Source: Channallabes apus
Lineage: Eukaryota > Chordata > Actinopteri > Siluriformes > Clariidae
Length of the DNA: 64,000 nt
Assembly (NCBI GenBank): GCA_030522415.1
Contig: CM060112.1
Coordinates: 1,444,001-1,508,000, forward strand
Direction: 5' to 3'
The position numbers were made by a program, and so were the translations under genes. Under the pieces are notes generated by a model. The model was not told where the DNA came from. It ran no database searches and saw only the letters and a program-made list of their open reading frames with translations. Positions 36,161 to 45,475 of the stretch are shown in pieces; positions within the stretch are counted from its first letter, which is position 1; each line of letters starts with the position of its first letter.

Positions 36161-36405
36161 TGTGTAACAGACTTAATTTGATTTTGTTATATTGTGCTAA
36201 TGTTAGATGCACAGGCGCTCGTGAGGTGCATATGTGTGTGTGAGGTTTTTATCCCCTCGGGGCTTGCCATAGGAGGGCTCAAGGCGCATGCGAACTTCCT
36301 CCTCTAGAGTGTCGCCTGTGTTGGAGTTTCAGTTTGTTTTTGTGAATAAAGGAGAATAAACAGTTGATAAGGATTTTGTGTGCTCTCGTTTTTATTGTTT
36401 TTACA
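36161..36405. mobile_element. Possible solo LTR or other small insertion
   Basis: This segment is absent from the sister copy at 17.8 kb. It begins 'tgtgtaacagacttaa', ends '...attgtttttacac', and contains 'gtgaataaaggagaataaac' with an AATAAA. TG...CA-like ends and the hexamer suggest a solo LTR, but no convincing target duplication is visible. Confidence 0.3.
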
Positions 36406-36793
36406 CCCAATTGAACCAAATATCTGCGTGGCCCAGTGGACTGGACAGCGCAGAGATGATCTGGTTTATTTGCGCTGCCCGGTGGATCGCGCAGCACGGA
36501 TTAACTTGAGCAGCGCCGCTCGAATCACAAACCTGCGCGACCCACTGTTTTTTATTTAAAAACAATTTATTTAAAATGTCAGGACTGTTTAATATTGTTT
36601 CCGCCTTGCCATGCCTGGTTTGTACGTGCGCATCCCAGCGGGGTAAAATTAATTTTGATGGTCGGCGCGGTCTATTTCTATCAGCGTCGCGCAGGTTTGT
36701 GATTCGAACAGCGCTGATCAAGTTGGTCCGTGCTGCACGATCCACCGGGTCTGGATATTTGGTCTGCCCACGCCGGCTCAATCAGGTGCCACG

Positions 36794-37871
36794 TAGGGTT
36801 GTGTACCGAAACCCGGTGCCAATACAGCACCGGTACCTATAGAACCGGTATGTACCGGACCGAAACAGAACGTGAATTTCGGTGCCTCATTTCGGTGCCA
36901 CTTAAATGCCTGAACTGTCGATTGAAATATTTGTTCTCTAGATTCATATATTTTAGATTAATCGTTTATTAGATTAAATAAAAAAATTAAAAGCACAAAT
37001 CATCCGGAAATGAGAGATCATCCGACATGCGCGTGAATGCAGTAACTAACGTTACACTCGCTCTGACGGCAGCAGGCAGTCTACCGATAGCTTAGCATGC
37101 TAAATTAAACAACTCTCGTTAAAATGCCTAAAACGAAACAGTCGAAAGTGTGGCTGTATTTCACAAGAAAGGATTCCGACACCGCGACGTACAGCAAATG
37201 TTTTACAGCAGTTGCGTGTAAAGGCGGAAACACGTCAAAGCTAATGAAACATTCGAGGGCAGACGGAATAAAGTTAAAAGCAGAATAAATACACGGAATA
37301 AAGTTAAAAGCAGAGGGAGGCACCGTGTTTAACAGCTTGTGGACAACAGCTGGCACTATCAGTGTGGACGACCCTCAGTCCCAGTCACACCAACCGTAGC
37401 AAAAAGGAGTCACTGATTATGATGCCGTCAGCAGACTTTCCGCAGGTCAGTAGTAGGATAATGTAATGTTAATAGCAAAATGCAAATCATTCATGCTAAC
37501 AAATAGTCGAACTATTTGTAAAAAACTAATGTAACATGGATTCTGTTTATAATTATGGCTTTTCAGCCTGTACTAGTAGCACTACAACAGTGACCCCATT
37601 TACCATTGTAAAGAAGGTTATGCATGTCCTGTGCAGGGCAATAAGTCAGGAAAGGTGTCATATTTTGACAGAAAAGGCAAATAGGTGAAATTTCTGCAAA
37701 AGAATTGCTAAAATTTGAAGCTTACATGTTCATATATACTTTAAACTTTTAATATATTGTTAAATTTTAACTTAAAAGTATCGGTTCAGGCACCGTTTTG
37801 GCACCGGTACCGTTTTCAAAGTATCGATTTGGCACCGGTATCGAAAAAAACCCAATCGATACCCAACCCTA
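36794..37871. mobile_element. hAT-type element 'TAGGGTTGTGTACCGAAACCCGG' nested in the former
   Basis: This 1078-bp element is flanked by a perfect 8-bp duplication 'gtgccacg' (36786-36793 and 37872-37879). The inverted ends are 'tagggttgtgtaccgaaacccggtgcc' and 'ggcaccggtatcg...cccaaccct(a)', with multiple 'ggcaccggta' subterminal motifs. It retains one transposase scrap (37122-37291). Confidence 0.92.
37122..37291 (+). pseudogene. BED-finger fragment of a hAT transposase
   Basis: The + strand reads MPKTKQSKVWLYFTRKDSDT, then YSKCFTAVACKGGNTSKLMK and HSRADGIKLK, the N-terminal BED zinc finger of hAT transposases. The first metal-binding Cys seems replaced (YSKC where family members have CxxC). 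An in-frame stop follows soon after, and a 'cggaataaagttaaaagcag' unit is duplicated. The remainder of the transposase is deleted. Confidence 0.75.
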
Positions 37872-38307
37872 GTGCCACGGTTTCATCCCACTTTAGATGT
37901 GTTTGGCTTCCCATCGAAGTGGATGTGTATTGCGTGGTTACATAACGTGCAACGTCACGTAATCTCAACCGCGATTAAGACGATGGACCAAAACCTCTAC
38001 CGGTTGACAAATTTCTACCGGTTAACCATGTATACCGGTATATCGCCTACCCCTACACCAGGTGTGACTATAAAGTGTGATTTAGTAATTGATGATAAAG
38101 TTAAATATCGCAATAGAGACAGTAAGCGACTTCTGATCCTCCATCTCCACCAGCTCGGTCTTGGAACCTATTCAGTTGACAGGAGGAAGAGTAACCTTGC
38201 TCTCTCACAAACCACCTCCATGCATATTGCCACTTGCTGTATTAGAGAGTGTAAATACAGTAAATCCACAACATAGAAACAAGTTCCGTTCTAGAGAGCT
38301 TGTTCAT

Positions 38308-38667
38308 TCAATTCAATTCAGTTTTATTTGTATAGCGCTTTTAACAATTCTCATTGTCGCAGTGATTGATCTGCAGACATACTATATGTTAGGTGGATAG
38401 CAGTTTAATATAACAGGAGATGTCTTTAAGTTAAAATGGAGTCCAGTTCGTTGTTGTAGGCTCAGGTAGACGGTAGTAGACAGTCCTGTACTATCGAGCA
38501 ACTACAGTCGTAAGTCCTCCGAGAACAGCAGTCAGCATCAGCCGAGGCAGGATTGTCTTCGTAGTAAAGTGGAACCATCCCGTCACCACACGCGTCCCAG
38601 TCAGACCACACAGGGCTTCCATGCAACCAGAAGCAAACTGGTTCAGAGGCCAGAGTGGGGTCTGGAT
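38308..38667 (-). mobile_element. L2-type LINE 3' UTR, truncated copy f
   Basis: It starts with 'attcaattcaattcagttttatttgtatagcgc' and includes 'gagtccagttcgttg' and 'gaaccatcccgtcacc'; it stops at the hAT insertion site 'gtctggat' (38660-38667). From 38056 to 38307 nothing is recognised. Confidence 0.75.
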
Positions 38668-39376
38668 TAGGGCTGAAACTATTCCTCGAGTAACTCGAAA
38701 ACATTATTGAGGAAAAATCTTCTGCCTCGAAGCTTCTTTTAATTAATTTTAAAAGCTTGCATTATGTTTTTGCACAATTATTTGTTGACTGCGTGCTTTT
38801 GACGAAGTGTGCTTTTGGATGCAAGCCGCCACTAAACACCAACGAAGAAGAAGCGTTTACGTCACCCAAAAAGTGGAAGGAGATGCAAACAGTTAGCTGT
38901 GTATTGATTTGAGGGAGCGTTCTGTTGCGAGCTGCAAAATCACATCAAATTCAAATTTTATTTGTCACATACACAGTCATACACAGTATAATATGCAGTG
39001 AAATGCTTATTGTAAGGGAATGATAAAATTATCAGTGAGCAAAAAGATGAAACCAGGAAGAGAAAATGACAGAAATTGTCAGTAAAGGCTTATATGTTAT
39101 GTCTGAGCTGTAGATTTTGAAACTTTTAGTTCTGAAAGTTTAGTTGCACACCTTAGTGTTTTTGTATAATTATTTATTTCAATGTGTGCCTTAGTTTTTT
39201 TGATACTTAGTCATTTGACTTCCGGTTAGCAGCCACATGGAGTAGGACGTGTTGGTTAGGTGCTCCGACAGTTTCGAATTTCTTCACTCCCTTATTCGTC
39301 TCTAAATGTTAAATTTAAATCTTAGTTGACAATAACTTTGTACTCTACCCCACGGTTATATGTTTTTTCATTTGCG

Positions 39377-40174
39377 ATGGCTACCAGGAGTGTTAAAGCC
39401 GTGAAAAAGGACGACACTGCGACCCCTCTAACAGTCGAGGCTATCTCTGCGCTGTTAGAGCAACACCGTGATGCGTTAGCGGCGGAGTTTAAATCATCGT
39501 TTAGTTTATTAGAAATTAAACTGGATCAGATTCAGGCCCAAGTAGCGGACCATGGACAGCGCTTACCGTCATTAGAACTCGCTACAGACGACCTGAGTCA
39601 GCGTGTGACGGAGCTGGAGAACATCTGCTCCGGACTTCGGGAAAACAACTTAAAGTTAACGTCCAAGGTTGTAGACTTAGAAGGCCGGAGCAGGAGACAA
39701 AACCTGCGTGTTCTGGGTCTCCCGGAAGGTACTGAAGGTGGACTCCCTACCGAGTTCTTCTCCAAGTTTCTGTGCGAGGTGTTTGGGACTGAAACACTGC
39801 CATCCCCGCCGGAGATTGACCGAGCCCACCGAATACCTGCATCCAAACCCGCTTCAGGACAGAGACCTCGGCCCGTCATTCTCCGCGTGCACCGGTACCA
39901 GGTGAAGGACCTTCTGATTCGGGAGGCTCGGCGGAGAGGGAAGCTGGAATACCGCGGTCAGCAGCTCCGCATAGTGGAAGACTACGCTCCCGAAGTTTTA
40001 AACCAGCGAGCCGAGTATAGAGGAGTGATGAGTGAGTTATACAGCCGTGGTCTCCGGCCTTCTCTGCTGTATCCAGCGCGGCTCCGGATCACTCTCTCTA
40101 CCGGACAGAAGAAGTGGCTCCGCTCGGTAGAAGAGGCGCAGAAACACATAGACAGTCTGCCGAAAACTGCGTAG
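39377..40174 (+). CDS. L1-type ORF1 protein (RNA-binding chaperone type)
   Basis: 265 residues from ATG 39377 (MATRSVKAVKK); the frame is open upstream but without an ATG. Residues about 25-120 are heptad-rich and predicted coiled coil (LEQHRDALAAEFKSSF, LEIKLDQIQAQVADHG, RVTELENICSGLRENNLKL). Then comes the RRM-like domain of the Transposase_22 family (RRQNLRVLGLPEGTEG, FFSKFLCEVFG, IDRAHRIPA, RPVILRVHRYQVKDLLIREA). A C-terminal domain follows (VEDYAPEVLNQRAEYRGVMS, LYPARLRITL, AQKHIDSLP). In L1 elements this protein trimerises and coats the element RNA. No stop or frameshift interrupts it. Confidence 0.9.
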   Translation: MATRSVKAVKKDDTATPLTVEAISALLEQHRDALAAEFKSSFSLLEIKLDQIQAQVADHGQRLPSLELATDDLSQRVTELENICSGLRENNLKLTSKVVDLEGRSRRQNLRVLGLPEGTEGGLPTEFFSKFLCEVFGTETLPSPPEIDRAHRIPASKPASGQRPRPVILRVHRYQVKDLLIREARRRGKLEYRGQQLRIVEDYAPEVLNQRAEYRGVMSELYSRGLRPSLLYPARLRITLSTGQKKWLRSVEEAQKHIDSLPKTA

Positions 40175-40608
40175 TGCACTGTATTATTATTATTATTATT
40201 TTAATACGTGATACTACGGTTCTCAGGAAAGTACCATTTTTAACCTAAAATCTGGCCACGTTTACGTCTTTCCCGGTAAGAGTGTTGTGTTAAACTTGTG
40301 AAGGGGTTATTATTATTATTTTTATATTACTATTTTTTCTATTTTTAATCACGTGTGATTTACGTTTGTATATTTAGAGTTACAATGTGACGTGGGGGGA
40401 GGGGTGGTGGTGGTGTGTTTTTCTCTCATTGAGAGATTTCAGTATTGGAGTGTGGAAATGTTTTATTTATATATTTAATTATTAGTTTCTGTAAGTTGTG
40501 TCGGAGCAGAAGATGGGGTGGTTAGCGGCAGGAGGATTTGTTGGGTGGAAGATGGAGGAATGGAAGAGCTTGCTGCTCTGTTTGTTAGCAGCTATCTTTG
40601 TTTGTTGG

Positions 40609-40690
40609 GGTGTGGGGGGCAGGGGTGTGGGGGGCAGGGGTGTGGGGGGCAGGGGTGTGGGGGGCAGGGGTGTGTGGGGGAGGGGTGGGG
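40609..40690 (+). repeat. G-rich 15-bp tandem array in the L1 inter-ORF spacer
   Basis: About five units of 'gtgtggggggcaggg' stand head to tail on the sense strand, ending in a further G-rich tract. Runs of six and three or four G make this a candidate G-quadruplex former in both DNA and element RNA. It lies 130 bases before the ORF2 start. The open frame over it is a by-product of the 15-base period. Confidence 0.9.
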
Positions 40691-40824
40691 GATCTCCAAA
40701 GCCAGTATTGTGTTAGTTCTTTGTATACTGTGTATTTTTAACACGTTGTTCTGTGTTTTACACTTTAAGGCTGACGTTAGGCATCTTATTCATGTTTATC
40801 TACCTGCATTTTCTCTCAGGGAGA

Positions 40825-43800
40825 ATGAATAGTTCTTTAAACTTTGTGAGCTGGAATGTTAAGGGTTTAAACCATCCGGTGAAGAGAAGGAAGGTGCTCT
40901 CACACCTTAAACAACTTAACACTGCAATCGCATTTTTACAAGAAACTCACATTCGCAGTTCTGATAATTCTCGCCTTATGTCACGTTGGGGTGGGCAGCA
41001 CTACCACTCAACCTTTCAGGCCAAAGCTAGGGGTGTCTCAATTCTCATTAACCCAAACATCTCTTTTGAGCATCATAATGTTATTACGGATATACAAGGT
41101 CGTTATATCATTGTTTCAGGGAAGTTATTTAATACTAATGTAGTGTTGGCTAATTTATATGCCCCTAATTATGACGATGTCTCCTTCTTTGAACATTTTT
41201 TCTCTCTTCTGCCTGATCTGAGCTCATACTCTCTCATATTAGGGGGAGACTTTAACTGCTGTTTAGATCCATCACTTGACAGGTCATCTCCCAATCCTAT
41301 TCCTCTGAGTAAATCCGCCACGCTACTTCAGTCCTATCTCTGCAGCTTTGGTATCTCTGACATATGGCGCTTCCTTAATCCAAAAAAGAAAGAATACTCC
41401 TTTTTCTCACATGTTCACCATACTTTCTCCAGAATTGATTATTTCTTTATAGATAATCAATTGATCCCAATGGTTACTTCTTGTGCTTATCAGAGCATTG
41501 TGATATCAGATCATGCTCCAGTTGTTATGTCTATAAAACTTCCAGATCTCCCTCAAGTTACTAAACATTGGCGCTTTAATTCATCGTTGCTGATGGAGGA
41601 CGATTTTGTAAAATTTATGGAAGACCAGATCGTTTTTTTCTTCACCACAAATGAAACACCTGAAGTGTCACGTTTGGTTGTTTGGGATGCTCTGAAAGCC
41701 TACCTCAGGGGACAGATAATTTCATACACTGCAAATATGAAAAGGAAGGCATATAAAGAACGAAAAGATTTGACCAACCAAATTAAAGAAATTGACCAGC
41801 AGTATGCTCTATTTAAAAACCCTGATCTCTATAAAAAACGCGTAGAAGTGCAAACTAAGTTTGAACTTATTTCAACGCATGTAATTGAACGGCAATTATT
41901 AAAGAGTAGGAGCCAATTTTACATTCATGGTGACAAATCTGGGAAACTTTTAGCTAATCAGTTAAAAGGATTTAGAGCACAGCAACAAATTACGAAAATT
42001 CGGATGGAGGATGGTACCATCACTACGGACCATTCTAAAATTAATGATGCATTCAGGAACTTTTATTCTCGATTATATACTTCTGAGTTCCCAAAGGACC
42101 ATAGTGCAGTTGAGAATTTCTTGACTCAACTAAATATCCCAACACTGTCCCCTGATTCTAGATTAAGATTAGAAGAGCCCATATCACAAGAGGAAATCAG
42201 TTCAGCTATCTCCTCATTGCAATCTGGTAAGTCCCCGGGTCCTGACGGGTTCCCTGCAGAGTTTTTTAAATCATTCTCCTCATACCTTGCACCACAACTA
42301 GCTTTGGTTCTATCTGAATCTTTCAAGCAAGGTAAGATGCCTGCGTCATTTAATGAGGCTCGCATCACCCTCATAGCAAAGAAGGATAAGGACCCAACAG
42401 AGTGCTCCTCATATAGACCAATCTCTCTTCTTAATGTGGATGTTAAAATCCTTGCTAAAGTCTTGGCTCGTAGATTAGAGAATGTTCTACCCTCTATTAT
42501 ATCTGAGGACCAGACCGGTTTTGTTAAAAATCGTTACTCTTACTTTAACATTCGACGCCTTATGGTTATCTTGTACACACCATCAGAGGAGACCCCTGAG
42601 TGTGTCCTTTCTTTGGATGCTGAAAAGGCTTTTGATCGTGTGGAATGGGAGTATTTATTCAGGGCTTTAGAAAAATTTAATTTTGGTCCAAGTTTTATCA
42701 CTTGGGTTAAATTATTATATTCAAGCCCCACTGCCTCAGTTCTGACAAATGCTCAGCAGTCTCAACCATTCAGTCTTCAGCGGGGAACTCGTCAGGGATG
42801 TCCCCTTAGCCCATTGCTCTTTAACCTCGCCATTGAGCCACTAGCAGTTGCATTCCGAAGCTGTAGAGATATATCTGGGATTTGGAGGCAGGGAGAAGAA
42901 CATAAAGTTTCCCTTTATGCAGATGATCTTCTACTTTTTTTATCGAATCCAGTCTCCTCTCTGCCACCTGTGCTGTCAGTGCTCAGGGAATTTAGCTATT
43001 TTTCAGGATATAAATTAAATTTGCACAAAAGTGAACTTTTTCTGCTAGATAATACAGCAGTAACAACTGGTATGCACAATTTTCCATTCAACATTGTGAA
43101 AAATCAGTTTACCTATCTTGGTATTACAATCACAAGGAAACATAAACACCTCTTTAAAGAAAATTTTATTAGGTTGTTGAACCAAACAAGAAAGGACTTG
43201 GGACGATGGTCACCACTGTCCATGTCCCTGGTGGGCCGCATTAATGCCATTAAAATGAGTATTCTCCCTAAATTTTTATATCTCTTTCAGTCTGTACCTG
43301 TTTTTATTCCCAAATCTTACTTTGGCGCTTTAGACTCAATTATATCTTCTTACCTTTGGAAAGGTAAACATCCACGATTGAATAAGTCCCTACTTCAAAG
43401 ATCTAAAAGAGACGGTGGCATGGCTCTACCTAATTTTCGTTTCTACTACTGGGCAGCAAACATTCGATCTGTCATCTTTTGGTCATATTTTCATAACCAA
43501 CCTAATCGGCCTGCCTGGGTGGAAATGGAGATAAAGTCTGTCAAAAATCTCTCTGTCTCTGCACTCCTTGGATCTGCTCTCCCCATCCCCTCAATTAAAT
43601 TAATCAATAACTCAGTAGTGGTGCATACCTTGAGAGTATGGGCTCAGTTCAGAAAGCACAGCGGTCTTCTAGGCTTCTCTCTGTCCAGTCCTATCGTCTC
43701 TAACCATCTCTTCCAGCCTTCTTTACATGACTCAGTGTTTCAGGAATGGTACAATAAGGGCATCAAGCTTTGCAAAGACCTGTTCGTTGACCATAAGTTT

Positions 43801-44607
43801 GCATCATTTGAACAGCTTTCCGAGAGGTTTAACTTACCCAATTCTCATTTTTTCAGATATCTGCAAGTAAGACACTTCATTCGCTCTTTAATACCAAATT
43901 TCCCTGAGGCTCCTGCTGCAAACATTCTAGATAACCTCCTCTGTTTGTCTCCGCTGCGTAAAGGCCTAATATCCACTATTTATGGTGGATTGATGGCTTC
44001 GAGTCACACCCCTCTGTGTAAAATTAAAACTGCTTGGGAGAAGGATTTAAATTTGTCACTATCAGATGATACTTGGAATTCAATTCTTAAACTTATCAAC
44101 TCAACCTCCTTATGTGCCCGCCACTCTTTATTACAGTTTAAGGTTGTACACAGGGCTCATTTCTCCAAACTTAAACTCTCCCGTTTCTACCCAGACATTG
44201 ATCCTTGCTGTAATAAATGTAAAAGTGGAGAGGCGTCTCTTATTCATATGTACTGGACATGCCCGAATTTGGAAAAATTCTGGAGGGATGTTTTTAAGAC
44301 CCTGTCCTTCATATTGAATTGCAATCTTGAACCAGACCCTCTGATTGCTCTTTTTGGTGTCACTGGAGAAGAGGGTAAGAGTCTAAGTCCAGCCAAAAAG
44401 AGATTGTTATCTTTTGCGACACTCCTGGCCAGGCGTTCTCTTTTATTCAAGTGGAAGGATGCCACGTCACCCACTCACGCCCAGTGGCTCAGAGATATCA
44501 TGTCCTGTCTGTCCCTGGAGAAGATTCACTATTCAATTCATTACCCAGACTTTAAATTTCAACAGGTGTGGGGGCCCTTCCTTCACTTTTTTCATATACA
44601 TTTATAG
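40825..44607 (+). CDS. L1-type ORF2 protein: endonuclease and reverse transcriptase
   Basis: 1260 residues from ATG 40825 (MNSSLNFVSWNVKGLN). I chose this start because the apurinic-type endonuclease begins here; the frame extends 24 codons upstream. Endonuclease motifs: SWNVKGLN, FLQETH (catalytic Glu), ANLYAPN, LGGDFNCCLD, RIDYFF and SDHAPV (catalytic Asp-His). RT motifs: KSPGPDGFPAEFFK, ITLIAKKDKDP, YRPISLLNVDVKILAKVLA, LSLDAEKAFDRVEW (motif A), RGTRQGCPLSPLLFNLAIE (motif B), SLYADDLLLFL (catalytic YADD) and FTYLGI. Near the C-terminus a CCHC knuckle, C-x2-C-x8-H-x4-C (CNKCKSGEASLIHMYWTC), precedes NLEKFW. No stop, frameshift or missing catalytic residue is seen. Function: target-primed reverse transcription of its own RNA. 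Confidence 0.96.
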   Translation: MNSSLNFVSWNVKGLNHPVKRRKVLSHLKQLNTAIAFLQETHIRSSDNSRLMSRWGGQHYHSTFQAKARGVSILINPNISFEHHNVITDIQGRYIIVSGKLFNTNVVLANLYAPNYDDVSFFEHFFSLLPDLSSYSLILGGDFNCCLDPSLDRSSPNPIPLSKSATLLQSYLCSFGISDIWRFLNPKKKEYSFFSHVHHTFSRIDYFFIDNQLIPMVTSCAYQSIVISDHAPVVMSIKLPDLPQVTKHWRFNSSLLMEDDFVKFMEDQIVFFFTTNETPEVSRLVVWDALKAYLRGQIISYTANMKRKAYKERKDLTNQIKEIDQQYALFKNPDLYKKRVEVQTKFELISTHVIERQLLKSRSQFYIHGDKSGKLLANQLKGFRAQQQITKIRMEDGTITTDHSKINDAFRNFYSRLYTSEFPKDHSAVENFLTQLNIPTLSPDSRLRLEEPISQEEISSAISSLQSGKSPGPDGFPAEFFKSFSSYLAPQLALVLSESFKQGKMPASFNEARITLIAKKDKDPTECSSYRPISLLNVDVKILAKVLARRLENVLPSIISEDQTGFVKNRYSYFNIRRLMVILYTPSEETPECVLSLDAEKAFDRVEWEYLFRALEKFNFGPSFITWVKLLYSSPTASVLTNAQQSQPFSLQRGTRQGCPLSPLLFNLAIEPLAVAFRSCRDISGIWRQGEEHKVSLYADDLLLFLSNPVSSLPPVLSVLREFSYFSGYKLNLHKSELFLLDNTAVTTGMHNFPFNIVKNQFTYLGITITRKHKHLFKENFIRLLNQTRKDLGRWSPLSMSLVGRINAIKMSILPKFLYLFQSVPVFIPKSYFGALDSIISSYLWKGKHPRLNKSLLQRSKRDGGMALPNFRFYYWAANIRSVIFWSYFHNQPNRPAWVEMEIKSVKNLSVSALLGSALPIPSIKLINNSVVVHTLRVWAQFRKHSGLLGFSLSSPIVSNHLFQPSLHDSVFQEWYNKGIKLCKDLFVDHKFASFEQLSERFNLPNSHFFRYLQVRHFIRSLIPNFPEAPAANILDNLLCLSPLRKGLISTIYGGLMASSHTPLCKIKTAWEKDLNLSLSDDTWNSILKLINSTSLCARHSLLQFKVVHRAHFSKLKLSRFYPDIDPCCNKCKSGEASLIHMYWTCPNLEKFWRDVFKTLSFILNCNLEPDPLIALFGVTGEEGKSLSPAKKRLLSFATLLARRSLLFKWKDATSPTHAQWLRDIMSCLSLEKIHYSIHYPDFKFQQVWGPFLHFFHIHL

Positions 44608-45475
44608 TTTGATTCCTGTCTTATTTAATTACTTGTTTGTTTGCTTTCTTTCCCCTTTTTATTCCTCTTTATTTATTTATTTTTTGCACGTAGAACCAAA
44701 AAACTTCCAGCTCCATATTCTTTTTTCTTTTTTGGTTTCTCTCAATGCCTGGCGTTTAGCCTTTCATATGCTTGTAAAACTGGCTTGGAGTCGGGGAGGG
44801 ACGGGGTGGGAGCTATAGGGTTTATAAGGGGATTATAAAACCTGCATTAAAATATTACATGTTTACCCTGTTTTATCCCTGTTAAAATCAATAAAAATAT
44901 TGTTGAAAGATACTTAGTCATTTGAAAACTTTTTTTTTTAGTTTTTGCATCTGAGAAAAGGCTTTAAAATAAGAATGTATGGCTCTGTAATGCACTTAAA
45001 TAATCTCCGTCAACTTTAATAACCCTATTTAAATTTTTTTTTAACATGTTAGAAAAATTTAACGTTTAATTCTTTTGGTGTTCCTCATGGAAGCTTGCGG
45101 ACCTTGCAGAACTTTGCGTAACGTCGGCGGGCAATCGTGGCGGCTCACGGTGTCTAACACCGCATCTCACTGTGAGTCAAACCACATAGGTGAGATAGGG
45201 GTATAATATATTCCTTGTATTGTGAATAATGTTTATTTTTGATAAAATGCTGTATGCATTTTAAAAATAAAAGTTGATTTTTCTAAAAAGAAAACCAATT
45301 AATCTTTGATTCTCTTATACATTTTAAATTGCTGTTTAATTAAGCAATTTTATTACTGGATTAATCAACATTTTTGGTAGAATACTTGATTACTAATATA
45401 TTCGATAGCTACAGCCCTAGTCTGGATTAGGGCTGCATGATTCTTGATAAAAATGTGAATCACGAGTTTGTTACA

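Larger units (their letters stand above)
35948..38055. mobile_element. hAT-type element 'TAGGGGTGGGCGATATA', composite
   Basis: The ends are 'taggggtgggcgatata' and '...ggtatatcgcctacccct(a)'. An 8-bp duplication with one mismatch flanks it ('caacaggt' 35940-35947, 'caccaggt' 38056-38063). The interior includes a foldback core whose arms, about 65-70 bases each, lie at 36478-36543 and 36683-36752, an unexplained about 240-bp insert (36161-36405), and a complete second hAT (36794-37871). No full transposase. The copy at 17636-18470 shares the left part and foldback core. Confidence 0.85.
39219..44908 (+). mobile_element. Full-length Tx1/L1-type LINE with perfect 17-bp target-site duplication
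   Basis: This 5690-bp element is flanked by the direct repeat 'gatacttagtcatttga' (39202-39218 and 44909-44925, no mismatch). It has a 5' UTR of about 160 bases starting 'cttccggttagcagccacatgg', ORF1 (39377-40174), a spacer of 650 bases with a G-rich array, ORF2 (40825-44607) and a 3' UTR of about 300 bases ending 'aataaaaatattgttgaaa' without a long polyA. ORF layout, EN-RT domain order and the C-terminal CCHC place it in the L1 superfamily, nearest to fish Tx1/Swimmer-like types (assignment by memory of the families). Both ORFs are open, so it could be competent. Inserted in the hAT in the sense direction of the window. Confidence 0.95.
38668..45419. mobile_element. hAT-type element 'TAGGGCTGAAACTATTCCTCGAG', interrupted by an L1-type LINE
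   Basis: The ends are 'tagggctgaaactattcctcgag' and '...gatagctacagcccta', flanked by a perfect 8-bp duplication 'gtctggat' (38660-38667, 45420-45427). Without the LINE (39219-44908 plus one duplication) the element is about 1.0 kb and non-autonomous. It shares a GC-rich internal segment (45085-45205, 'ggcgggcaatcgtgg') with the CACTA-like element at 26.8 kb. Directly after the right duplication a different 'tagggctgcatgattc' end begins. Confidence 0.88.

Noticed and set aside
39598..39879. Antisense ORFs inside the L1 ORFs (also 42126-42374, 44244-44474)
   Set aside because: Shadows of the well-supported sense ORFs without any family resemblance.
40498..40832. Gly/Val-rich ORFs between L1 ORF1 and ORF2
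   Set aside because: The 15-base G-rich repeat keeps several frames open; not an L1 protein.
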